A stretch of DNA of 64,000 bases from Ptiloglossa arizonensis (lineage: Eukaryota; Arthropoda; Insecta; Hymenoptera; Colletidae): assembly GCF_051014685.1 (NCBI RefSeq), contig NC_135058.1:7354811-7418810 (forward strand). Direction: 5' to 3'. Positions 13,501 to 35,367 of this stretch are shown piece by piece (position 1 is the stretch's first letter; each line of letters starts with the position of its first letter). Under the pieces are notes generated by a model, which was not told the DNA's origin, searched no databases, and saw nothing but the letters and a program-made list of their open reading frames with translations. The translations under genes and the position numbers were made by a program.

Positions 13501-16500
13501 ATAATTCTAAAAGAAAAAAAACTTATACCTAATCTCTCGTTCGATTTTGTATATGCATTTTATACATCATTTCGGGTAGGAATTCGTTCGATTTCGTAAC
13601 GTGTACACGTTCCTTCCGATATTCTCGATAGAAACTCGATACGTCGCTTTTTAAGACAAATTTGATTCCCGGTTCGAACGAAGCGCAATTTTCGAAAGTT
13701 TCTTCTTACCAGAACCAAGTTTCCAATCCGTAACCGTACCCCGTACGAAATCGTCTCGAGAACCATCCACGATAATAATTTGAATCCAGGACGGATACCG
13801 CGGTATTTAAATTTCTGTCACGACGAAGGCTTGGAAAAGGACGCGCGAAATTGTTCTCGAATCCGAGTACTTCGAAGCGGTTAATCGAGTGCTCCGGTCC
13901 AGGTTGCCCGCGCGGAATGTACCCACCGGATAGGTGGGCTTTTAAATGGTAATTTTCGGCGGATTACACATTATGGGGCTACTCGGTGGCTCGCTTTCAG
14001 CCGGTCGCCTCTAATGCCCGCCTTATTTTCATTGCGTTCGGTCGAGTACACCATAAATAATGCGCGTTGCTTGTTTTGCGAGCCGTATGCATCATATTCA
14101 TAATACACTTGAGATAGGTATGCGCCTCGTATATCCGGCGGTACGCTATCATATAATTTTAACGGTACAACGTGGCCTTTTACGTTTACGAGTAGTCGTT
14201 TGGCCTAGCATTAATTCCCGCGCGCTGCGCTCCGAAACACGTGTCCCGTTTCTACGCGCAATTCGCTCGCGCGTGGAACGACCGATCGATAGCGGTGTAT
14301 CGCGACAAACCACGCGTCCGTAAAGCACGATCATCGAATAAATTGTCACCGACTTGCTTTTGTTTTTTTTTTCTTCCTTTTTTTTTTTATTTTTTTTTTA
14401 TTTTCATTCGTGTTTTTTGTTCCGCCGGCTTTATCGCGCGGCGCGAAGATTTGCAAGCGCGCACGATGACGACTGGTAGGGGGAGATGAAAAAAAAAAAA
14501 AAAAAAGAAAAAAAACACGCTTTACGACTCGCGAACGAAACACCCGTTAGTCGCCGTTTCGATTGTTTTACGTCCGGTCTGGCTCTAATTTATCGCTGTG
14601 TAATCGAAATTGCGGTCGTCGGCCGGTAAAAATTATACAGAACGTCGCCGCGCGAACATTGAATGTTATAAATGCCCCGTGCGCGCGTATTGTTGCTTCT
14701 ACGATTTGTTTTTTCTATTTTTTGTTTCGTCGTCGTCCCATCGATCCGGAACCAAGTCCACGCCCGCGAACGGATCTAATACAGAAAACGAAGGAGAACC
14801 AACGCGTCCATGATTCTCGATCCGGTGTTCCGTTTTTGTATCTACCCCTAGATCGGTTCCATAATTTTCGGGTGCATTGTGTGAATATTAATTGCACGAA
14901 CACCGCGAGAAATTTCACGAAAATATTTTCGGAAGTCGAGCGTCTCGATCGGTTAGAAACGCTCGGAAGAACCGATATCGATGTTTCGAAATCGATCGAC
15001 AAGACTGAAAAATTGTCACGTGCTGTCTGTCCCGTGTATCGAACATTCTTAAAGGGACCACAGATCGCGGTAAAATTTTGGAATTTTCGTTAATCATTTA
15101 CCGATGAAAAATGATTACTTTAGAAATGTACACGGACGAGATCGAACGATCGTCGAGTGTACAGTATCGAAAGTCGAGCAGCCATCTTCGAAGCACTTAC
15201 TACGAGGACGTTTTCGGTCGTTTTCTTATTTACGTATAGGTACGTAAATAAAAGGCGACTGAAAGGGAAGAAAGTGTGCATATCGCTTAATCGAACGCGG
15301 AAAATATTCATTCCGCCTGGACGGTCGGTGCGTTTAATTCGTTATGAATTATTTATCACATCCTGGCCGGAAACGGGCGTCGAGAGGGCGCATACCATCG
15401 AATTGGACGCATCGTTGCGAGTGCATCGATCCTCGCTCGGATAGCAGCTCAGTTCGTCGTGCAAGACGCCGCCGTGTAATCTACCGACGTCGTATCGCGC
15501 GATTAAGACTTCCGCGAAAACCAATATCCACTTCCGTTGGAGCATTAATTCTCCTCTTTCTTCGCCGGTTTCCTTTTTTTCCTCCTTTCTTTTTTTTACT
15601 CTCGCGCGTTTGTCCGCTTCCTTTTCACCGTAATACGCGTTCCAAACTCTCGATTCTTCGCGTCGGTTCGCACCGCCACTCCCTACCTTGTTTCGCAAGA
15701 GTTTCCACGGTTCGCAAAGTGGAACTCGAGTGTTCCAGCCGCCACGATAGGGGAGAAAGAGACGCTGGAACACGATCGAGATTCAACGAGAGATTTTCTT
15801 TCGCCCCCATCGATCAATGCGGAGACGTCGCGGCCACGAGCTCGAGAACTTCTATTCGCGAGCGAAGAACTCGCGACACGAGCGGAAAAGCGAAAGGGTG
15901 GTTGGAAATTCTTGCGGGACGATGGTGGCTTCGAAATTCTAAAAAAACTGACCAGTTCGATGTTAGAGACGTTTCGAGACGAATAGAGGATGGTCACCCG
16001 AAGTACCGATCACTCGGTTCAGAGTGAAATGTAACTTAAAAAGAAAACGATTTGGCGCGTAAACGATACTCGATGTAAGGAGGAAAGATTTTTGGAAATT
16101 TAACAATAAAGATCACGAATTTGCAAGAATGAGAATGTGATTCGTAGTGGACGAAAAATTGCCCAATAGTATCGCCCGGTTATTTGATTGGTAGATGTTT
16201 AGGTTGGTAATGTTAGGAAATGTTGACGAGAGATATTTATGCGTGGAATAGTAGCGTTTGACATTCATTCTTACAAATATTACGAACGAAACAATTAATA
16301 GTTTCCCTGTTTGTCAACGAGTGGACGTTTACCAGGATGTTGAGATCCATGCACAGTCGACGACCGTGAGTTGTCCTTGGCTCGTGTCATTTTTCGAAGA
16401 CGATAATGGAAACTCGTTAACGGTTACCGGTGTTACGTTATCGCAATACCGTGAAATTTCTTATCGTATCGGAATACTCGAGTCTTACGAAACACGTGAT

Positions 16501-17041
16501 TTCAATAGAATCGATGTTGCGTCTCGTACGGCACGCGATACCATTCAAGTTCCGAAAGAGACGCGTTTTCGGCCCGTTCGATACCCAAAAAATGGCGACC
16601 GATACAGATTTCTCTCCTCGGGGTTCCTCGAAGAGCAAGGTCCGCATCGACGAGTCCAGAACTCGTTAAAGAAGACTAGACGCCAGGAAATCGTAACAGA
16701 AACGAGCAATCGTGCAAAATATACAGTTTAAAAATGAAACTTCTAAAGCTTCGATAAACAATCCTCGAAAGTGCCGAAAAAATCGGCGATCTTTCGCGTT
16801 TTTTAAAAGTAGCTTGAAAACGGAATGCATAGATCTAATTTGTACTTGTACCTCGTACGTTTGTAATATTTTCCAAGCGGATCCGTGGAAAGAAAAATTC
16901 GCGTACAGACGGAATCGTGTTAAAATCGACGTTTCGATCGGATACCGGAATCACGGTTATTTCTGACCGTGATTGGCCGTCACGTGACGAATCTTCGGAC
17001 GTAACGGAGCACAATCTATTGTAAAATCGATATCGTTGCTC

Positions 17042-17056
17042 GGTTATCAGTTCTGC
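17042..17056 (+). promoter_or_regulatory. Possible initiator of SP-2
   Basis: TCAGT at 17047-17051 matches the arthropod initiator consensus and lies about 75 bases before the SP-2 start codon. Only a poor TATA-like AT stretch (ATTGTAAAA, near 17018) precedes it. Weak support. Confidence 0.3.
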
Positions 17057-17122
17057 GTTCGATCTTGTCGCAAATTTGAAGCAAAAGTGAACAGTCGGTC
17101 GGTGGATCGTCTACGTGGCATC

Positions 17123-21469
<4,347 letters not shown>

Positions 21470-21566
21470 AGTTGCGGAGATGGAGAGATTAATATATTCC
21501 TTTTGTATGAAAAAAAGAAAACAAACAAAAAAATAACAGACTTTGCGTATGTGTAATCGTTTCGTA

Positions 21567-21572
21567 AATAAA
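21567..21572 (+). promoter_or_regulatory. Poly(A) signal of SP-2
   Basis: AATAAA 98 bases after the SP-2 stop codon, in AT-rich sequence. Confidence 0.6.
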
Positions 21573-24500
21573 TTTTCTTCGAAACGGAACGTGTCAGCGA
21601 AATTTATGCCAACCACAGCGTGTAACGTACGCGATAAACGGGTGCAAATTTGTTAGCAGCGGCATGTAAATTATCTGGACATCGGCCATGTTGTGTATAC
21701 AGATTATTTGGTTTACGTAATGGTTCATTTTTCCGTGCATCGATTACTCCAGTCGTGCAGGGTGTTTTGTTTATACGGGAATTGTAATCGGTTTACTCTG
21801 TTTTCGAAGGTATGAGAAAATAGACGTAGAGTCTCGCGTGGAACGAAAAGTTTCTTAACAAATTCGCTAACAAGCGACCGAGGAGAAAATCTTGCACCAT
21901 AGTTCAAGATGTTTTTCGTTGAAATATTATATATACACGTCTTGTTTTTACGTCTCGTAATTATCTTCGAATCAAGAACATCTTTATTGCATTTTGGCTC
22001 AACGATACTGTTCATTTTCAAATTTATCGCAATACGATATCATAAATCGATAAACAACACGTACCGCGCATCTGTACCGATGGGCTCGAATACAAGAATC
22101 GATTGCATATATACGAGATGGTAGTGTTAACCCTTTAACTCCTCGCGATTTAATTCGAGACGGTACGTTCTAGCCCAAAAGTTGCCGAAACCGTGAAACG
22201 AAAGTTGTTCAAAAGTAAACTTTCAAAAGAAAATGAAACTGTGATACCTATTTTACCTCGAAATACGTTCCACGCGACTCTGATCGGAAATCACGAAACG
22301 ATTGAAGTCATATCTTTAAATTTTCGTATCCTATATTTTGCAACGATTAATTTTAGGAGTCTCGAGTCAGGACGCGAATCACATCGTCAAATTGTGCCGT
22401 AGCAGTTACGCGGGGCTGGAGTCTCTGAAAATTGCGAGTAAATTGATAATACGAGCGAAGTGGACATCGAAGATAAACAGTTGCACGATGTTGGTGCAAC
22501 GTAGTTAATTGTATAATGGAAGGAAGCATTATCGAATCGGAGGTTGTAGATAAGGGGAAATTAAAAAGATTTCCCTGGACGTTATCGAAGACGTCGAACG
22601 ACGCTCGAGGTTGATCACGGTCGGGAAACAGATGAGAAAGATAAAGTCGAAGATGACGAATCGAAAGTTAATTCGAATAACCTTGGGTTACTCGTTGCCG
22701 GCTAAAAGTGCGGATATTTTGAAACGCGGAAGAGCCGGTGTATTATAAACCGTCGGTTGCGAGAGCTCGAAGATAAATGGGACAACGTTGGAAAAGTCCC
22801 GCGTGGTCGACAATTTTATCGCAGGGGTGAAATAATTTTTCGAAAAACAAAGAAAAAAAAAAGCAAAAAAATTGGTTTAAAAGGAAGCATTAAAATCCGA
22901 ATTCTATTCCGGCGGTACATTTGCACGAGGTTCGCGAACAATTATTTAAGAGGATCGCTTCTCGTTCGAACGGGAGCCTCGTGTAAAAAAATATAATCAC
23001 TGGCGCGAATCAAGCCGGATTTTAAAACGCGAGTGCCAAAATTCAAATGTCATTTAGCGCGTATTTTAAAACGTAAACGAATTTTAAACACGAGACCCTG
23101 CGACCGTGGCGTTCACGGCCACCCCTATCGCTGTTAACCGGAGAATAATTCGGTGCAACTATCGCGGGTGAAAAATTTTACGCGGGGCGTAAAATGGAGA
23201 TTCGTCCGAAAGTGGGAATTTTTATTTTCCCCTCCGTCGGTTCGTCGCCGGAGAAACTCTTTCGTAAGCGTACTGGAACAATTAATATTTCTTGCACCGC
23301 GAAACACCACGATCGAGCAATCTACTTTCCATCTGGCCGAGGATTGTTCGTTTACCTGGAAAGGCTGAGCAACGTTCGATGCTGTCCAAGCATTGTATCG
23401 ACGATCGTTCTTCAACGTTATCGTTGCAACGGAATCGTTTACAACCACGAGATTCGATTTTTGAGAACGGTAAGAACGACCGAATTTAATGATCCTCGCA
23501 CGCGGTACCATCCCGTTGTATTTATTTACCGAAAATATAATTACGAGGTAACCAATACCGTGGTGCAAGCTTTCGTTACAACGACGTGTTCAAGATCCGA
23601 GTGCTCGTGCCTCGAGGCGTAAACGCGAGCTGTTGGAAATTTCTACGTCTGTTGATGACAGTCCAAGAACACAGGATGCATCTAAGTAATCCGTTTCAGA
23701 ATCAACCGTACACAATCTGTATCGCGACAACGAGGACGAAAAGTGTTTACAGTATTGGATACTTAACGTTATCTCTCGAAGAATCTCTATCGATCGGCAA
23801 CGATAAAAAAGGTGAGAAATTTTTGTCAAGATTCACGCCTAATAAATGTATCACAAAACAAATCGTCAATCGTTTCTAAATAACGTTAAATTTCGAACAC
23901 TCGTTGAAACAAACATCTGTAGAGGATGCATTTATTTCCGTTATTTTCCGAATTAGATAATATCCAATGCACTTGGCGGTTTGTCGATATTAGCACACGG
24001 GTAGATACATTCCAAAGTGTCTTCATTTTTGTCGTCCTTTTTCTAAGAAATAATGTATTAAATAACACTCGTAGTTTTCATTCTTGGATTACTTTCATCC
24101 GCGTTTAACCGTTTCCGAATATCATTAGTACTACACAATTTTTTAAAATGTAACGTTGCGCACGTAATTTAATCACTCGGTTCTTTCTGACTCGATCGAT
24201 CGGTCGTTCGGACGATAATCGACACTCGGATAATGAGTTCTTCGGTTAATAAACATTCGAACCTCGCCACGGATAATCGAGGTACGGTGGATCGGGATCT
24301 GGTCGAAGCAAAGATGTCGAAAAGTCCGAATTAATTACGTATTGTCCGGTGGCGTGGGAGAGTTTCGCGATTGGACACGGGGCTGTCGAAGCGGTCGTTC
24401 TTCGCGGAGTCCGAGTGTACCGCGTGTCTGAAGAAACGAGAAAAAAGAAGGAAAAGAAGAAAAAGTTGGCGACATCGCGATCGACGCAACAGCACGAACA

Positions 24501-25699
24501 GTGGAGAGAGCCGGCGTATACACGGCGCGAGCTCGATGAAAGAACTACCTGTTCGCCGTGAAGCTCGCTAATGAAAAGGCGTCCTCTTGACGCTGGTACA
24601 CATGCACACCGGAGTGCACAGCACAGTGGGAGCTCCTCGACCGATGTTCCCATCGTTCTCGCCTCCTCTCGTCTGAACGCGGTCGCTCGTCATCGAATTA
24701 TTATTTTTATATCCGACTTGGACGTGTACGAGAACGTTTCCACGAACGACTCCACGGTATCGCACAGGTGGCTGACTCGTAAAGAGTGAACGAAAAGAAA
24801 AAAGAAGAAAAAAATAAAAGAAAAATCTAGCATCGCTATTGTACGCGCAGACGTCGATCGTAGTCTTCGTTGAACGTCGATTCCGATTGCGAGATCGCTT
24901 TGCCCCCGCGGCGTTCGTAAGAATCATGGACGCGGCATACCGATGCGATTTGAACGACGATAACCTCGGTTCGTCGAACTTTTCTAAGTTTAAGAAGTAT
25001 AATTATATATATAATCTTGTTTAAGAACATCTTAAATATGTTAAGAGTAGCGTGTGTCCGAGGAAGATCGATGATTGAGAAAAGGAGGAACTTTTGAAAT
25101 TGATTCTACGTATAGAATACAATAAGTCATGAAAGACAATCTTTTCGATGAAAATCGATTCACGATCAGCCGTAGCAGCTCTTTTGTGCCATTTTGAGTA
25201 CGAAACATTCAGAAACGCGTTAGATGCGATTAGTGAAAGAACTACGTTCAGAGAAGAAAATTTATTTTTTGAAAACGATCGTCGATTGTCTACGATATTT
25301 CTTCCGATACGTTGCAAATGTTTACCGTATTTTTGCACCGAGATTAATCGAATTGAATATAATTTCGTACAATTTCAAACCTCTTCCTTCGATATCTCAC
25401 TCGTTGGTAGTTTTGTTTCCGAAAATGGTGGCAGCGGCGTTTTTTCCAAAGATTCGCTCAATTGGTTCGTACAGAAGGGCCGATGTTATCGCGCGCTGGC
25501 GGCGCTGAAATTTTATTTCAGTCTTGCTCCTTTTTACGTAATCGACGCGGAATGTAGGTCGACGGCACGAGAGTCTCGTGGATCGGATATTTTTCTCGTG
25601 TCCAGGCAAATTGATACGAACGACAATTAACCCGAATATCGAAATAAAAGAAGGGCGAGCCTCGTGGCGAACAGGTAGTTTCGTCGTCCAGTTCCCGCC
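21573..25699. other. Intergenic between SP-2 and SP-3
   Basis: No supported gene. The open frames at 23.1-23.9 kb and 24.2-24.9 kb overlap on both strands, lack domains and lack shared splice positions with the protease family. The region just before SP-3 has an AT-rich AAATAAAAG at about 25642 that could act as a weak TATA element. Confidence 0.5.
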
Positions 25700-31535
<5,836 letters not shown>

Positions 31536-31775
31536 GCGTTTCGCGTGCACCTCGAACACGAGAACGAAACGTTACTGGACGAAACACCGACATTTTTTCG
31601 AACGATCATTCCACTTCGCGGCCATCTTCTTCGAAGGAATTTCGTACGATCGTTTCTTTCGCGCCACAACCCTATTATCGCTGTTAACCCCCCACGTATA
31701 CTTGGACACTGTATTTTTTAACCTCGGTGCGCTCCTTGGATCATTTTCGACTTCACGTGATACAGTATTTCTACG

Positions 31776-31781
31776 ATTAAA
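31776..31781 (+). promoter_or_regulatory. Possible poly(A) signal of SP-3
   Basis: ATTAAA, the common variant signal, 241 bases after the SP-3 stop codon. No AATAAA is closer. Confidence 0.4.
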
Positions 31782-31900
31782 GCTGTTACAATAGACGAGA
31801 CCTGATTCTCCCGTTGTATCGAATTAAACGAATTCTACACATTCGAGGCATTTCTCACTTAAACACCTTGAACGTATCGCGCCAAGAACGAATTTTCCGC

Positions 31901-32183
31901 GAATTTCTTCAAGTCCTGCAAATTTAATTTTATCCGCGGAAAATCTTCAGTTTTCGCTTTATCGAATTGGTCGGGAAATTCGTCGAAATTAACGCGGAAT
32001 TCACGAATTCCTTCGAGTTCTGCGAATTGAATTTCATCCGCGGGAAATCTCGAGTTTCTGCGTCTTCGAGTTGATCGGGAAATTCGTCGAAATTAACACG
32101 GAATTAACGAATTCCTTCGAGTTCTGCGAATTGAATTTCATCTACGGGAAATCTCAAGTTTTCGAGATCACCGAGGAATTCGA
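31901..32183. repeat. 104-bp tandem repeat, about 2.7 copies
   Basis: Units start at 31901, 32005 and 32109 with GAATT(T/C)CTTC and share TTATCCGCGG/TTCATCCGCGG, then GGGAAATTCGTCGAAATTAA. The first unit is the most diverged. Confidence 0.9.
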
Positions 32184-33802
32184 TAACGAACACTCGGGTC
32201 TCTCGGAGAACACACCGCGAACGTCCGCGAGAATGGTCAATGCGCGATGATAAATATCGTTCCGTGTTGTTTTTTTTTTCCTTCTTTTTTTTTTCGTAAC
32301 TTCCACCGCGTCGTAATTGGATCGATTGTTGCGTACGCCGCTCCGGGAAGCGTTTACCTCTGTTTCGTCGGGGAATTCCGTTTTAATGTTTTAGAACCGG
32401 CGCGATCGTTAATAAGGCTCGACATTATCGTTACGCTTTGGAGCGGAATAAATGTCAGCGCGCGACAGGGCTGGGTTTTCAGCGTTGCTCGTTTATTTAA
32501 ACGCGGCAAAGTAGGCAGATCGATAAACGAGTCGCTCGCGGCGTGGGTCTTGATGTGCAAACGTAACAAGTGGTCCCCATAATTGAGCAAGTTGTTTCTC
32601 ATCGAAGGTAACGGATACCTAGCCTGAGCGTTTCGCTGGCAAAAATACAACGTGTTAGTTTTCTGACGAAAAATCGGCCGCGGAACCGACTGGAAATTAT
32701 TTACAACGTTGCACGAGTTTGCGTCCGCGAGAGAAACCGAATTGTTAATTAACCCGATCGATGATCGATGTGGAGCTTCGATTCGTAACTTTTAAATTCG
32801 ACAGAGATCGTGGAAAGGTTTTCGCGAAAGTATGTCACTTGGAAGGTAATTCGTCATTGTTTCATCGAAATTGGTGTAAAAAATAAAACGATCTCGGAGT
32901 CGTTCACGGTCTTTCTCTCGGTTAAAATTGTTAGCTACGTCTGGGTGTGCATTATGGCACTATAGTCCAACGATAGTCTGCGTCGTGCGCGACTCTGGGT
33001 TAATGGAATCGCTCGAATAAACGAACCGGGACAGTAATCCTCGAAATGGTTTCCGTTGACGTGCTTATTTATTTTTACCGACAATCGCCAACATTCGCTA
33101 CGTGCTTCCTTCACCGATGAACCGGTATCTCGAAGGATCCGCGAAAGAAGTCCACGCATTGTTTCCTCGATCGAACGTTTTCATTTACCGATCGTGTGGA
33201 CCAAGGTGTATTACTCTTTGCTCGAGTAATTCGGTTACGAGAAGTCGTTGCAAAAATTAATAGTTAAAAGGTCGTGCAACGGGAACTGTTGTTCGAAGAA
33301 ACTGTAGCAACAGAGATGGCAAAGCATCGAGAGAACTAATCGGAAATACTAAAGTAACATCAATGCTACTTGGAATACCTCCGACATTCTTTAAATTTAT
33401 TTCTTCGTTATTAAAGAAACTGCGAGTCCTAACTTCGTAGTCCTCGTTCTAAGAGCTTTTGGCTTTCGTTTCTCGTCGATGACGGTTTTATTTTACCCTG
33501 AAAGCAAAATTGGCGGGAATCGTGGTAAAAAAAAAGAAAAAAATAAACCGGTCGTACGTTCAGCGCGCTTTCTCGATTCCATGGGCACTGCGGCGTCAAA
33601 AGCGAAACGTTCGAAAAATTTCTCGCCTCGATCGACTTCCGTTTAACGGTGCTTCGTTTCCCCGGAACGATCTACACCTTTCCTTTGAATTTCACCGTTT
33701 CTCGAAATCGTTTTCGTTTATCTTCGTAACGCTCCGGAGACCGCATTACACATTACAAAATATATTTACTTGATCCTCTCTTAATCCTCGGACAGCGAAC
33801 AG

Positions 33803-33884
33803 CAATGGTACGGTAATCTTTCACCAACCGTGGTACTTTACAAGAACGTAAGCTCCACGGTTGACGAGAGATTACCGTACATTG
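33803..33884. ncRNA. 82-base hairpin: pre-miRNA-like or miniature inverted repeat
   Basis: The arms 33803-33833 and 33855-33884 pair over about 28 positions with one bulge, one G-T pair and two adjacent mismatches. The 21-base centre can itself pair (TTAC with GTAA) around a six-base loop. Size and shape fit a microRNA precursor, but I do not recognise the arm sequences as a known microRNA, and a short inverted-repeat transposon relic would look the same. No TA or other clear target duplication flanks it. Confidence 0.35.
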
Positions 33885-35367
33885 GCGATATCGTTACCGA
33901 TTTATACGGGGTGTATTTTTTAAGTTTGGTCATTGTCTCTCTTAAAATTCCCGAAAGAAATATTTTCAACGAAAGTTTGTAGTCTCTCGGTCGACTACAC
34001 GCTCGGACATTCAAAGTGTATTGGTAATTCGTTAAGAGTCAAGATCGTCTCGACTTTTTTCAATATTCTCCACGTCGAGACCTATTCGACGATCTTACAT
34101 ACTATAACCTTAAGATGACCTTGAGTTTTGACATTTAAGTTCGATCAATGGAAACGTTAATTAGGAAAATTATTTTTTCGAATTAGGTATTCGAAATCTA
34201 ACCAAGAACAGGGTAAGTATGTTTACCGAATGTTTGATGACATCGATGACAACTAACACCATTTTGCGCGGCAGAATCGTGAAACTTCTCGAGATGGTAC
34301 CGCAGCTGTACGTGGAATACTCGATTCACCAGTAAAAATAACTGGTTTCAACTGTTTTCGTAATGAAATTTACTTTAAATACCATAGCACGTTTGCCGAA
34401 GACGTTGTGACTTTTCTATTCTACACGTGTGATCAATTTTATAAATTCCTGGTCGATAGTTTTTCTTTTAGATACATACGACACATATCTTAATACTTCG
34501 AAATCTGTTGATAATTTTAGCAAGAGTCAAGATAGTCGAGGACATTTTATCGCGAAAGAAACATTTTTTGGCAATGTTCAATATCCAAGTGCACAACCGA
34601 CAGATATTTCCAATATCCAAGTGCATTTCCGATGACGTTTCTCCGGTAGAACACGGGAATTGCCCGAAAAATACTGATAGAACTTAAAGGATATACTCTG
34701 TACACTCGACTTGACCCATTTAGTCCTAACTGCGAGTCAAACACGTAGTTATCGATCTTGGACATTTTTTTCTTTCCATTACCATATGTGCAATCCATCG
34801 TGCAACGATATTCAGCACCGATTACGAATGTAGATCAGCGCGAACGCTCTCAGCGGTGAATTGCTCAGAGTTTAACATCGGGCAATGTTGGATCGTTGTA
34901 TTTGTACCTATCGAACGAAAAATATCACAGTTCTAATTGTAATATTAATCTCGTCTGGCAAACATCGAAATGGAAGGTCGAAAAACCGGCGAGTCGGTTC
35001 ACCGGCTCGAAACGTGGAACGCGCAGAAGAGTGAATGGGTCGAGGAAGGAAAACGGTTGGAAATCTTTGAAAATTCAAGCTCGCGCGGGAAAGGAACCGA
35101 GGATAAAGGGCGAATTGCATCGGGAAAAAACGAAACAGGGGCCGCAATATGCCGTTGGAAATGATTTGCGAGCGAGACTTCTCTTTGCTGGCTTCGTTGT
35201 GTATTTTCATAAAACCGTTATACGTTCGAGAAATTTATAAAGTTACAAGGAACGTTGCACGGGAAACTTCCCGGCTCGGTTCCTACCGGCGTGATTTAGT
35301 TTGGCGCGACCCGTTCCTGGCAAATGTTGCTAACGTTGACATTGTAGGTAGTTCCGCGAATATCGTC

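Larger units (their letters stand above)
7094..17122. other. 10-kb gene-free stretch
   Basis: I see no exon with protein similarity and no RNA gene. It contains the duplication at 9961-10198, a CT microsatellite at 10454-10508, poly-T/poly-A blocks near 14360-14515, a GC-rich 6-bp hairpin at 13922-13938 (CCCACC, five-base loop, GGTGGG), and stretches poorer in TCGA than their surroundings (about 8450-8720, 10540-11000 and 13900-14200) that could be conserved non-coding DNA. Open frames in this region are short, overlap on both strands and look like by-products of stop-poor, CpG-rich sequence. Confidence 0.5.
31536..35367. other. Intergenic between convergent SP-3 and SP-4
   Basis: The 3' ends of SP-3 (plus) and SP-4 (minus) face each other. 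No gene was recognised. It contains the 104-bp repeat (31901-32183) and the long hairpin (33803-33884). Confidence 0.5.

Noticed and set aside
15344..16027. 227-codon plus-strand open frame
   Set aside because: Arg- and Ser-rich translation without domains, with simultaneous long frames on the opposite strand; likely a compositional artefact.
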